The notes under the pieces: model-generated
Databases searched by the model: none
What the model saw: only the letters and a program-made list of their open reading frames with translations
What the model was told of the DNA's origin: nothing
DNA from: Verrucomicrobiota bacterium
GTDB taxonomy: Bacteria > Verrucomicrobiota > Verrucomicrobiia > Limisphaerales > JACRJZ01
Assembly (NCBI GenBank): GCA_016219875.1
Contig: JACRJZ010000152.1
Span: 1 to 36,250, forward strand
Direction: 5' to 3'
DNA: 36,250 bases
Position numbers and translations under genes: made by a program
Part shown: in pieces, positions 24,421-33,310 of the stretch
How the letters are laid out: each line of letters begins with the position of its first letter
How positions within the stretch are numbered: position 1 is the first letter of the stretch

Positions 24421-25185
24421 CTACGCCGCGGCTTTCATCCGCGCTGCGAGTTGCGGATCGGTTTTGAGCAGCCGCATCTGCTCCGTGAGGTTCCACGTTT
24501 CCCGCTTGAAGGGGTTCTTCGCCGAAGTTTGGAGCCGTGCAGCCGCACTGCCGGCCGCGCCGCTGCCCGCGTTCGATTCAAACAGGTGCGGCGCTTCGCT
24601 GACCTGAAGATCAATCCACTCCGCAAGGGTCAGAGGCGTGACACCATCCTTGCCCGCGCGGACGGTCTGCCCGTCGGCTTCAAACGCTTGCGGGACGCCG
24701 TTCACCAGGCAGAAGGCGCTCCGCGCGCGGCCCGTGATGTCAGGAATCGCCGTGACGCGCAGCCCGCGCTTCGTCGCTTCGGTCACCACAGCCTGGTCGA
24801 TCTGGATTGCGGTCAGGCGCGCGTTCAACGTGTCCCGCTCGCCAGTCACGCCGGCAAGCTGCTTGTCGAGTTCGGTCTTCACCGCCTTGACGCGCGCCTC
24901 GACGACCTTCTCGACTTCGCCGGATTTGAGTTGCTGGGCTTCCTCGAGCTTGCGCTTCTCGTCGGCCAGCTTGCGGACTTCATCCGGGTCAATGCCCTCG
25001 AAGCGCTGCTTCAGTGCGTCGCGCTCTTGAGACAGCGCGGCGTTGTGGTTGCGGAACTCGTCGAGCTTGGACTTCTCGACAGCTCCCTCGACCTCCAGCC
25101 ACCAAGCGCCCTCGCGCTCGACATACAGGCTGGCGTGTTCCACGGGAACTTCGTCCTTCGACTTGCATTTGAATTGGAGTGCCAT
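24421..25185 (-). CDS. Phage scaffold-like protein (DUF6651 type)
   Basis: 254 aa from MALQFKCKSKDEVP at 25185; the extension to 25206 adds only a few residues. After a short N-terminal beta module (VPVEHASLYVEREGAWWLEV) comes a long charged coiled-coil (about 45-130: ALSQERDALKQRFEG, VRKLADEKRKLEEAQQL). A globular section and a C-terminal basic/helical segment (NPFKRETWNLTEQMRLLKTD) follow, the usual capsid-binding end of scaffolds. Position immediately before the capsid gene fits. In related phages this gene normally follows the portal gene closely. Here the portal lies 8.7 kb away, on the other side of the RHS cassette. Confidence 0.78.
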   Translation of the reverse strand: MALQFKCKSKDEVPVEHASLYVEREGAWWLEVEGAVEKSKLDEFRNHNAALSQERDALKQRFEGIDPDEVRKLADEKRKLEEAQQLKSGEVEKVVEARVKAVKTELDKQLAGVTGERDTLNARLTAIQIDQAVVTEATKRGLRVTAIPDITGRARSAFCLVNGVPQAFEADGQTVRAGKDGVTPLTLAEWIDLQVSEAPHLFESNAGSGAAGSAAARLQTSAKNPFKRETWNLTEQMRLLKTDPQLAARMKAAA

Positions 25186-25676
25186 AATTCGTGTTCGCGG
25201 AGGCACTCATCGCGCGAAGGCAGCCGCCCGACAATGGGAAACACCCTCCCAACGCATTTTGTGGGAAGTATTTACGCGGATTCATGCAGCTTCGCGCAAC
25301 AGCCCTCAGCCGGCGCGGGACGCGAATTTGCAGTTCTCAGGAGCCTCTTTCAAAACCGTAGCAGCCGACGTGAGGAGGCTCTGTTTCCGTTGGAGTTTGA
25401 GCCTCCTCACGTCGGCTGCTACGGGGTTTTGAAATCGTCTCTCAGGAAAGCCTCACTCCACAAGCACTGCGCGGCACCAATGCAACCAACCGCTTGGACC
25501 CGCGCCGTTCTCGCCCCAGCCTATCGCTGGTGGCCGGGGAAGCGTTTCCTCACAGATTCGGGACGGATCGCAGATTGGATTTCGGCCCAGCTTCCTCTCT
25601 TCTGCGTTCCGCTCTGAATCGGCGGGGAACTCGAAGGCATCCTTGTAGGCCGCGCAAACCGGCCAAACAGAGTGGC
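25186..25676. other. Intergenic junction region between phage operon and regulator gene
   Basis: No convincing gene is seen in these 491 bp. Open frames such as 24376-25617 on the plus strand are shadows. The region holds REP pair copy 4 (25356-25422). It may contain the left junction of the RHS cassette with the phage head operon, and the late-operon sequence just upstream of the scaffold start. Confidence 0.5.
25346..25434. repeat. REP pair (BIME-like), family A copy 4, longest form
   Basis: The 24-nt arms at 25356-25379 and 25399-25422 are exact inverted copies around a 19-bp spacer. The symmetry extends outwards: TTTCAAAACC at 25346-25355 pairs with GGTTTTGAAA at 25425-25434 after a 2-base offset. 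This is the most intact copy in the window and the only one outside a coding frame. It may represent the ancestral unit. Confidence 0.88.
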
Positions 25677-25898
25677 TCAAATCCCCTCGACCAGATCGCG
25701 CACCCGCACTCGCAATGCTTTGGCGATCTTCCATAGGACTTCCACCGTCACCTTTTTCTCCGCACGTTCGATTTCCCCAACGTAATTCCGATTTAGATCA
25801 GCCTTCTCTGCAAGCTGCTCCTGGCTCAGGCCGGCGTTCTTTCGTTCGATGCGGATTCGCTCCCCAATGGTTCTGTAGATGTTTCGCGGCGCTGGCAC
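25677..25898 (-). CDS. XRE-family helix-turn-helix regulator
   Basis: 73-aa single-domain DNA-binding protein: IGERIRIERKNAGLSQEQLAEKADLNRNYVGEIERAEKKVTVEVLWKIAKALRV. The segment LSQEQLAEKADLNRNYVGEIERG-like is the cro/C1-type HTH with recognition helix NRNYVGEIE. It begins with GTG at 25898; no in-frame ATG precedes the HTH. It stands alone on the minus strand, divergent from the secreted-protein/RHS genes. It could be the prophage repressor, a regulator of the RHS cassette, or a restriction-modification-type controller. No operator was identified with confidence. Confidence 0.85.
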   Translation of the reverse strand: MPAPRNIYRTIGERIRIERKNAGLSQEQLAEKADLNRNYVGEIERAEKKVTVEVLWKIAKALRVRVRDLVEGI

Positions 25899-26152
25899 AG
25901 GGCGCTACCGAAGCAGGAAGCCCTTTCCCCTTCTACCGGCTCATAGCCGTTATTTTTCTTCTTGCAATTCTCCGGGCTTGCTTCATAAAGGAATCGAATT
26001 CGACCGCCTGACCAGAGATTCACGACGGCAGGCCACAGAATCCGAACACACGCTCAGGGCGCTGAAGCCGGCGAAGTCGGGGAGAGGGGACCGCGGCACA
26101 TTGGCGTCAGATCGGTGCGGAGGTCGGAGGTTCAGAAGAGAATGGTGACGTT
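25899..26152. promoter_or_regulatory. Divergent regulatory region upstream of secreted protein and RHS genes
   Basis: 254 bp without a supported gene lie between the divergent regulator and the secreted-protein gene, so the promoters of both are expected here. An AT-rich patch occurs near 25947-26010 (GTTATTTTTCTTCTTGCAAT; ATAAAGGAATCGAATTCGA). A short ATG-TGA frame at 26142-26156 overlaps the secreted-protein start codon and may be fortuitous. No clear operator palindrome was seen. Confidence 0.4.
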
Positions 26153-27034
26153 ATGAGAAGACTACTCGGAGCAATGGTCACGGTCACAATCTTGGGGGCC
26201 GTGGGGAACAGTGGGTTGGGAGTGGGCTACGCCCAAGTAAGCGAGGGGCCGGAGCGGCTCGGAGGCAAGCCAGCCGTGCAGCGGGTTTCCCCTGAAGCCG
26301 TCCCGAGATTTGGAACATTCTACTTGATGCAGGGGAACCTGCCTCCCTACCCGTTCAATCCGTTTTGGGCTTTCCCGGACGTGCCGATTTACTGGTTCGG
26401 CGAGGGGCAGGGGCCACGGTTCCTCGTGGACAACTCTTCGGACTACGTCACGGTGCGCGAGCCGGCGCTGGCGACGCAAGACGGCGGCTCCCAAACGATG
26501 ATGCTGCTGTCCAATCCACCCCCGCCGCCGGGAGGCGGGGGCGGGGGCACGAATTCGTGGACGCCGCCCGTGATCACGAACTGTGTCTCGATCTCGCTCA
26601 GTCCGGGCGGGGCAGTCTATCTGACGAATGTCCTCTGGTGGAGCAGCAACGTCTGCTTGAGCGTGGGCGGGGGCAGCACGAACGACTCTTACTCCCTGTT
26701 CGGCGCCGTCGCGCTCTTTGGCAACACGATTGCCGACACGAACATTGCCTGGTGCTATCTGCAACCGGTGCAAACGATCACCACTTACCAACTGACGAAC
26801 CAGCCGTGGGCGTTCGCGGCGTACGTGCTGGGCACACCGCAGGACAGCGACAGCGACGGCTTGACCGATGCGTTTGAAACGCTGCTGCATCGAACCTCGA
26901 CCAGCAGCCCGGACACCGACAGCGATGGGCTTTCAGACTGGTACGAGTTGAATGTTTCCTACACCAGTCCTTTTTCAGCCAACCCGGTGCCGACGCTCGC
27001 GGGGAGGACGCCGTGCAAATGTCCAGTGCAATGA
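26153..27034 (+). CDS. Secreted protein of unknown function with TSP3-type calcium repeats
   Basis: 293 aa. A Sec signal peptide covers about residues 1-28 (MRRLLGAMVTVTILGAVGNS, ending GVGYAQ). A first region contains aromatic- and proline-rich sequence (NLPPYPFNPFWAFPDVPIYW). A PPPPPGGGGGGTNSW linker at about 121-135 leads to a beta-rich Cys-containing middle (VITNCVSISLSPGGAVYLTN). Two thrombospondin-3/EF-like calcium motifs follow near 232-270 (DSDSDGLTDAFE; DTDSDGLSDWYE). The end is short and Cys-rich (TPCKCPVQ). The stop codon overlaps an ATG of the RHS frame (ATGA at 27031-27034), so co-transcription and possible translational coupling with the RHS gene are likely. It may be a partner or surface anchor of the RHS protein; this is inference. 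Confidence 0.75.
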   Translation: MRRLLGAMVTVTILGAVGNSGLGVGYAQVSEGPERLGGKPAVQRVSPEAVPRFGTFYLMQGNLPPYPFNPFWAFPDVPIYWFGEGQGPRFLVDNSSDYVTVREPALATQDGGSQTMMLLSNPPPPPGGGGGGTNSWTPPVITNCVSISLSPGGAVYLTNVLWWSSNVCLSVGGGSTNDSYSLFGAVALFGNTIADTNIAWCYLQPVQTITTYQLTNQPWAFAAYVLGTPQDSDSDGLTDAFETLLHRTSTSSPDTDSDGLSDWYELNVSYTSPFSANPVPTLAGRTPCKCPVQ

Positions 27035-27081
27035 AAGCGCCCCTCATCAGAAGCAATTACCAGAACCTTTATTCGACTTCC

Positions 27082-30000
27082 ATGAATCGCCACACGCTTT
27101 CCTCACTGGCTCTGATTCTCAGCGGTTGGACGCTCTTTGCCGCAGATCCAACACCCCACAATTCAGGTGGGGAAGCCTCCAAACAAGACCGCGCACCGAC
27201 GCCATCGGGGCAATTGAACTTCCAGACGGACCTGTTCACGGGCCGGTTTGGCTACACCGTGCCCATCCAGGTGGCGCCCGGTCGCAACGGCGGTGAGCCG
27301 CAAATCGCTCTGAGGTACAGTTCCGCAGGCGAAAACACTTGGTGTGGCCAAGGCTGGGACCTGGATTTGGGCTACATCCAACGCGAGATCAAGAAGGGCG
27401 TGCCGGTGCGGTGGACCAACGGCTATCCCGTCAAGGAATATGACGAGAGCAAAGGTTTTGTCTTCAGCTTGGGCGGCCAGAGCGCCGCCTTGGTCAAGAC
27501 GGCTGGAAATGAATACCGCGCCGAAATCGATTCCGCGTTCTTCCGCTTCAACCTCATCACCAACAGTGGTGGCAGCCTCACCAACTACTGGTTGGTCACT
27601 GACAAGAGCGGGCACAAGTACTTCTTCGGAGCCGGGAGTAATAGCCGCATGGCTAACCCGAAAACCGCTTGGCCATCAAACGAGGCCCGTGGCACATTTC
27701 GTTGGGCATTGAGTCGCGTGGAAACCGTCACGGGCGACACGACGGCCATCATCTACACGAATCTTGCGGGTGTCCTCTACCCTTTCATCTTGGCCTATAA
27801 CGGCCACACTTCCGGGCCTACGAATTCGCATTTCCTCCGCTTCCAACTGGAGGACCGCACGGATCGACGCCTCTCCTACGCCTCCGGCTATCGCGTGGAA
27901 CTGACCAAGCGCCTGGCCCACATCACCAACACCGTCAGCGGGCGGTTGGTGCGTCGCTATCAGCTTGCCTATACGAACTCTCCCTCCACTCTGAAGTCGT
28001 TGCTCAGCTCAGTCACCATGTTTGGCACCAACAACACCAGTGCGCTGCCGCCGGTGTCTTTCAGCTACACGGTCCAACCGTTCCAGTTCCAGGCGCAAGC
28101 CAATTGGACCAACGTCTTGATCCACAATCAGGACGCCAGCTATGGCCTTCCCTTCAACTACCAACCGCAGACCGGGCGTTTGTTTGCCGACGTGGTGGAT
28201 ATGAACGGCGACGGACTGCCCGACCGGCTCTTGACCGCCACAAATGCCAGCGCACCCTGGACGAACTTTCTTGTGCAGCCGAACACAGGCGCCGGATTCG
28301 GTCCTGCTATCGTCTGGGGGCCAATGCCGAGCCAGGCGCAAAGCAACAATGCCGCCTGGTGTATGATCAACTCCGGATTCACCCGGCTCCTGGACATCAA
28401 CGCTGACGGGATTCCTGACCGCGTGATGGACCCCGCGGAAACCTACTATCCCTACCAGGCTGACAAATACAGCAATCTCGTGGTCGAATTGGGGACAGGC
28501 CAAGGCTTCGCCCCGGAGACGAATTGGACGAACGTCCGTCCTTATGCTCTTTCTGCCTACGATCCGATTCCTTCCTTCTGCGCGATTGAAAACAGCGGGT
28601 TCTTAAAGATGGCGGACATGAATGGAGACGGCCTTCCCGATCGCGTGATGCGGGGATGGCAGATGCTCAATGACAAGCCCTTTACGAATTTTTGGGTGCA
28701 ATTCAACACGGGGAGCGGGTTTACCGGAACGAACTGCTTTGGGCCGTATTACAGCCAGGGCCAATGGACAAACCTCTGGGACGCTCATGACTGGTGGTCT
28801 GTCGAGGGGGCCTTTGTCCGCCTCTTGGACATCAACGGGGACGGGTTGTCCGACCGCGTCATGCAGCGCTATGCCCTGTATATGGGGGATTACACGTACT
28901 TTCAGAATTTCACCAACTTTGTCATCGAGTACAACAATGGTTACGGATTCGAGCCGGCAACGAACTGGCTGGGAGTCGATCCCCAATACCATCAGCCGGC
29001 GGACGGCTGGGCCTGTGGCGAACAATATACCGACATCTATTGCACCCTGACCAATTCGCCCGTCGTCGCCCTTGCTGACATTAACGGGGATGGTTTGCCC
29101 GACCGCATCATGCGGAAATTCTGTGTTTCCTACACGAATTGGATGGTGCAGATCAACCTCGGGAACGGGTTCGCGCCAGTGAGAAACTTCGGGCCATGCA
29201 CGAGCCAGGGATACGCTGACACAGAGGCGGGCGGGGTCATTGGAAACGCGGAGACAACGCTTCTGGACATCAATGGCGATGGCCTGACCGATCGTGTCAT
29301 GCGCAAATATAACGGGACCGCTTCGGACAACTATTTCGTCGTCGAGTTGAACAAAGGGCCGTTTCCGGACCTGCTCTCTGTCGTCAGCAACAGCATCGGC
29401 GGCAGCCTGACTGTCGCGTATAAGCCTTCCACGCAATACGACAACCGTGAATCCACGAACTCAACGAATTCCAGGCGACTGCTGCCGTTCCCCATCTACA
29501 CGGTTTCCGCAGTCTCCGTTGCCGATGGCTTCTATCCCAGCAACACCACCACCTACGCCTACGAGGGCGGCATGTGGTCCCCTGCCCGGAGGGAGTTCCA
29601 CGGCTTTGCGCATGTGACCGCCAGGGACCCGCTCGGAGCCACCAACGGCTATTGGTTTCATCAGGCCGGCGGACGCGACAACTCCGCTCTGGGCGAGTAT
29701 CAGGACAGCACGAACAGCATCGGGAAAAAGGGCCTGCCGTTCCGCGTCGAGACGTTCGGCACCAACGGCCAGCCTTACAAACTGGTCCTGAACAAGGTGG
29801 AGGAAAATGTCGAAACGAACGGGCACCGCTTCCCTTATGTGAACCAGACAATGGCTCTGGACTACCCTGACAGTTCCGCTGCCTACAGGGCCACCGCACA
29901 ACAGTTCCAATACGACTTGACCACTGGCAATCTAACGAATGTTGCGAATTACGGCGAAGTAACGAACATCAATGCCGCCGCACAGAACTTCAGCAATGTG

Positions 30001-33000
30001 GACAGCGACGAGGTGTATCAATTCACGACTTTTGCGGTGCTCTCCAATACCAACGTTCTGAACAAAGCGCAGCGAATCACCATCACCGCGGACGCGGGGG
30101 GCCAGACTGTGCTTCGCGAAACGCTCTGTGATTACGACGGTGCGACGGGCAACCTGCTCATGCAGCGGGAGCGGATCTGCGACGGGAATTACACGATCAA
30201 GCGTTTCCATTACGATGGTTACGGCAACCACGATTCCGTAACCAACGAGGCCAACGTGGTCACGCAGATGGCCTACGACACCGCCTATCAGACTTTTCCG
30301 CGGCAGCAGGTAACCGCCAACGGCTTCACGAACGCGACCCAGTACGATCCGCTTTCCGGCGCGCTCCTCTCCTCGACCGATCCGAAAGGACTAGTTTCTT
30401 CGAACGCCTACGACGTTTTCTTTCGCCTCACCACCAACTGGGTTTCCAGCACGCCGAATGGAACCGCCAACGTGTGGCTGACCCGCTGTCAATACGGGCT
30501 GGGCGCCATTGTCAGCGGCCTCTCCAAGAACTTTGTGCGCATCCAGAAGGCCGATGGCGTGGACACCGCCAACGGCCACGAAACCTGGACCTACTCCGAT
30601 GGTCTGGGGCGCGGCATCCAGCAACGCATCGAATCGGAAACCAACGGGACCTTTCGCGTGACGGACACGGTGTATGACTCGCGCGGCAACACGCGCCTGG
30701 AAACTCAACCCTATTTCAGCAGCAACACTAATTACACCACGCTGGACAACACCACGAAATTGAGCACCTCCCGCGACTACGATCCCATCGGCAGACCCAC
30801 AAAGACCACCCCAGGCGTCAACGTTACATTCAACAACGGCCTGCTGCAAAGCCTCAGTGAGACAGGCGGCGACACAGGCTCTCAAGTCGGCCCGATCGTC
30901 ACCGCCTACAACGACAGCAACAACCCTTGGGCGATGGTGCGGACTGACGAAGAAAGCAAGGTCAGGAAGTTCTACCTCGACGCCTTTGGCCGCACCAATC
31001 AGATCGTTGAGGTCAACGGCGGAGACACTTACACGACGAAGTTGTTCTACGACAAGACCGGCCTACTGACCAACATCACGGACTACGCCCAGAACGTCAT
31101 CGAATTTGCCTATAACGACCTCGGCCAGCTTGTAGCGACGGCTGATCCTGACATGGGAGTCTGGGAATACCATCGGGATTTTGCAGGCCGGCTGCGTGAA
31201 CAGATCGATGCCAAGACCAATCTTGTTCGGTTCCACTACGATGACCCGTTGGGCCGCCTCAGGAGCCGGCAAGTCTTCAATCCCCAGAGCGGATTGGTTT
31301 ACGCGATCACGAACACCTATGACAGCAGCGATGACGGTAACTTCACTGTGTATTCCGGACAGCTTTACAAAACGACCGACAGCGAAGGCTGGCAGAAGCA
31401 CAGTTATGACCTCCGCGGACGCGCCCTCAAGACCGCGCGCTACCTTGCCAAGAACGGCCAGACCTACACCACGACCGTTGCCTACGATGACGCCGACCGC
31501 GTGACGGCAATCACCTACCCCACCAACGGTCCCGTGGTGACGAACATCTACCATGCTGGATTCGCCCTGTCTCAAGTCAAGCAAGTCGGCGGCAGCAATA
31601 CAGTCTATTACACGGCACGCGGTTTCGATGCGCTGGGGCAGTTGCTGGGCGTAAACTTTGGCAACGGCGTCATCACTACCAACGACTACTACACGAATTC
31701 CCATCGCCTCCGCAAGGTGGTCACCTACAAGTCGGGCAGCACGAACATTCAGGGCCTTACTTACACCTACGACAAGGTTTCCAACCTCAAGAGTATCGGA
31801 GACGGCGTCTATTCGTCCAGTGCTTCCGCGGCGCTCACCAATCTTGTTTACGACGACCTCCACCGGTTGACTTCTCTGACCCGCTCCGCCGTAGGCCAGA
31901 CAGCGACGTTCAGCTACAACGCGATTGGGAACATGACGGCCAACGGCGAGTTCCTGGCCGGCACCTACAACTACGGCGTGCGAATGCCCCATGCCGTCAA
32001 GAGCGTGAGCACGAACTACTACGCCTACGACGCCAGCGGCAACATGATCGTGCGCGCCAATCGCCAACGGCTGGACTTCAACGAGGAAAACCGCCTAGCG
32101 CGGGTGCTGACGCTAATCAGCACCAACGCTCCCCGCTACATGACGAACACCTTTGGCTATGATGCCAATGGAGCGCGGCTTTGGAAGCAAGGGACCAACG
32201 CGCTGCAAGTCTGGATTGGCGACTTCTACGAAGAGCGGAACGGGCAGCGGCTCTATCACATTCAGGCCGATGGACGAAGGGTTTGCACGTTCGACGGTGC
32301 TGCCACAAATATCCTGGAGTATTACCATTCCGACCATCTCCATTCCTCGTCGGTTTTGACGGACGGCAACGGCAACCGAGTCCAGCACCACGAATACAGT
32401 GCCTATGGTCGAGACCGCTTTACGGAGAGCAGCACGGCCTTTCCGGTGTCCCGCCGTTACACAGGCCAAGTGCTGGATGAAGATACGGGCCTCTATTTTT
32501 ATGGGGCACGTTACTACGATGCCGATCTCGGGCGGTTTGTCCAACCCGACGTCGTCATTTCCGACCTCAGTAATCCGCAAAGCTACAACCGCTACACTTA
32601 CACACTGAACAATCCGCTGAAATATGTGGACCCGAATGGGCATCAGCCGGTCATCGCGCGTCCGCCCAGGCAAATGGATTTGCCGCTGCAAGCATCAGCC
32701 CCGCGAATCTATCCTCGCGGAACTCTGCCCGACCACCTGCGCACGGAAATGGTGGAGAACTTGATGCGCTCACCGAACCGGCCAACCTCTATTTCGGCCC
32801 CTGGCTCAAGATTCATCGAACCCCCGCAAATGGAATTCGCCCTGCAGCCCCCGCAAGCAAGGGCGGTGGAGATTCGCACACCGCAATCCCCAACTCAGAC
32901 GATGCCCAGTGGAAGCAGCCGCAATGCGCCGCCGAGCGTAACTGCTGAGGCAGGAGCAAAGGAATCCTCAACCGCTCTTCAGCAATATTACCCGGCGAAC

Positions 33001-33303
33001 AACGGTTTCTTGGGCCAGACGACTCGCGAATTTCTCTATCCCGGCCAGCGGATGGATCGTTACGGGGGGACCGACGCGTCACGCTTCTTCTCTCCCGCCG
33101 GAACACCCGAACCTGCCCGGTCACTTCCTGCTGGGTCTTCAGGTCAATCTTTAAGAACCTTCGAGGTGCGGAAGCCGTTTGAGGTCGAGTCAGGAAGGGT
33201 TGCTCCCGCATTTGGACAACCCGGACTTGGTCCGCAATTGCGGGCTCCGGTACCTATGAAGACACTCATCAACAGGGAAATCATCCGGGAAGTCACACCG
33301 TAA
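27082..33303 (+). CDS. Exported SpvB/RHS-repeat polymorphic toxin with C-terminal TNT-like NADase domain
   Basis: 2073 aa. The signal peptide MNRHTLSSLALILSGWTLFA sets the start at 27082; 27031 (ATGA overlap) and 27013 are alternatives. Order: SpvB-like N-terminus (GRFGYTVPIQVAPG, ALRYSSAGENTWCGQGWDL), six FG-GAP/VCBS-like repeats with D[MI]NxDGLxDR (about 370-760), a long RHS/YD-repeat shell, and the core end (YHSDHLHSSSVLTD, TGLYFYGARYYDADLGRF) closing at DPNGH (D1850). The variable C-terminus, 1855-2073, has a Pro-rich linker and then NNGFLG...LYPGQRMDRYGG...FFSPAGTP...RSLP...GRVAPAFGQPGLGPQL (1974-2053). That matches the TNT family (tuberculosis necrotizing toxin fold), which hydrolyses NAD+. 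Q2052 occupies the conserved Gln position. RHS shells encapsulate such toxins. The gene lies between phage portal and scaffold genes. Confidence 0.9.
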   Translation: MNRHTLSSLALILSGWTLFAADPTPHNSGGEASKQDRAPTPSGQLNFQTDLFTGRFGYTVPIQVAPGRNGGEPQIALRYSSAGENTWCGQGWDLDLGYIQREIKKGVPVRWTNGYPVKEYDESKGFVFSLGGQSAALVKTAGNEYRAEIDSAFFRFNLITNSGGSLTNYWLVTDKSGHKYFFGAGSNSRMANPKTAWPSNEARGTFRWALSRVETVTGDTTAIIYTNLAGVLYPFILAYNGHTSGPTNSHFLRFQLEDRTDRRLSYASGYRVELTKRLAHITNTVSGRLVRRYQLAYTNSPSTLKSLLSSVTMFGTNNTSALPPVSFSYTVQPFQFQAQANWTNVLIHNQDASYGLPFNYQPQTGRLFADVVDMNGDGLPDRLLTATNASAPWTNFLVQPNTGAGFGPAIVWGPMPSQAQSNNAAWCMINSGFTRLLDINADGIPDRVMDPAETYYPYQADKYSNLVVELGTGQGFAPETNWTNVRPYALSAYDPIPSFCAIENSGFLKMADMNGDGLPDRVMRGWQMLNDKPFTNFWVQFNTGSGFTGTNCFGPYYSQGQWTNLWDAHDWWSVEGAFVRLLDINGDGLSDRVMQRYALYMGDYTYFQNFTNFVIEYNNGYGFEPATNWLGVDPQYHQPADGWACGEQYTDIYCTLTNSPVVALADINGDGLPDRIMRKFCVSYTNWMVQINLGNGFAPVRNFGPCTSQGYADTEAGGVIGNAETTLLDINGDGLTDRVMRKYNGTASDNYFVVELNKGPFPDLLSVVSNSIGGSLTVAYKPSTQYDNRESTNSTNSRRLLPFPIYTVSAVSVADGFYPSNTTTYAYEGGMWSPARREFHGFAHVTARDPLGATNGYWFHQAGGRDNSALGEYQDSTNSIGKKGLPFRVETFGTNGQPYKLVLNKVEENVETNGHRFPYVNQTMALDYPDSSAAYRATAQQFQYDLTTGNLTNVANYGEVTNINAAAQNFSNVDSDEVYQFTTFAVLSNTNVLNKAQRITITADAGGQTVLRETLCDYDGATGNLLMQRERICDGNYTIKRFHYDGYGNHDSVTNEANVVTQMAYDTAYQTFPRQQVTANGFTNATQYDPLSGALLSSTDPKGLVSSNAYDVFFRLTTNWVSSTPNGTANVWLTRCQYGLGAIVSGLSKNFVRIQKADGVDTANGHETWTYSDGLGRGIQQRIESETNGTFRVTDTVYDSRGNTRLETQPYFSSNTNYTTLDNTTKLSTSRDYDPIGRPTKTTPGVNVTFNNGLLQSLSETGGDTGSQVGPIVTAYNDSNNPWAMVRTDEESKVRKFYLDAFGRTNQIVEVNGGDTYTTKLFYDKTGLLTNITDYAQNVIEFAYNDLGQLVATADPDMGVWEYHRDFAGRLREQIDAKTNLVRFHYDDPLGRLRSRQVFNPQSGLVYAITNTYDSSDDGNFTVYSGQLYKTTDSEGWQKHSYDLRGRALKTARYLAKNGQTYTTTVAYDDADRVTAITYPTNGPVVTNIYHAGFALSQVKQVGGSNTVYYTARGFDALGQLLGVNFGNGVITTNDYYTNSHRLRKVVTYKSGSTNIQGLTYTYDKVSNLKSIGDGVYSSSASAALTNLVYDDLHRLTSLTRSAVGQTATFSYNAIGNMTANGEFLAGTYNYGVRMPHAVKSVSTNYYAYDASGNMIVRANRQRLDFNEENRLARVLTLISTNAPRYMTNTFGYDANGARLWKQGTNALQVWIGDFYEERNGQRLYHIQADGRRVCTFDGAATNILEYYHSDHLHSSSVLTDGNGNRVQHHEYSAYGRDRFTESSTAFPVSRRYTGQVLDEDTGLYFYGARYYDADLGRFVQPDVVISDLSNPQSYNRYTYTLNNPLKYVDPNGHQPVIARPPRQMDLPLQASAPRIYPRGTLPDHLRTEMVENLMRSPNRPTSISAPGSRFIEPPQMEFALQPPQARAVEIRTPQSPTQTMPSGSSRNAPPSVTAEAGAKESSTALQQYYPANNGFLGQTTREFLYPGQRMDRYGGTDASRFFSPAGTPEPARSLPAGSSGQSLRTFEVRKPFEVESGRVAPAFGQPGLGPQLRAPVPMKTLINREIIREVTP

Positions 33304-33310
33304 CCATTCT

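Noticed and set aside
12541..25434. The inverted repeats as a CRISPR array or insertion sequence
   Set aside because: The copies are inverted pairs at scattered sites, not evenly spaced direct repeats, and no transposase or cas gene lies in the window.
24376..25617. 413-aa plus-strand frame over scaffold gene and junction region
   Set aside because: It is antisense to the scaffold coiled-coil gene and its end runs through REP pair copy 4. No protein-like features were seen.
28009..33211. Minus-strand open frames opposite the RHS gene
   Set aside because: They are shadows of the repetitive RHS coding sequence; several mirror its FG-GAP and YD repeats.
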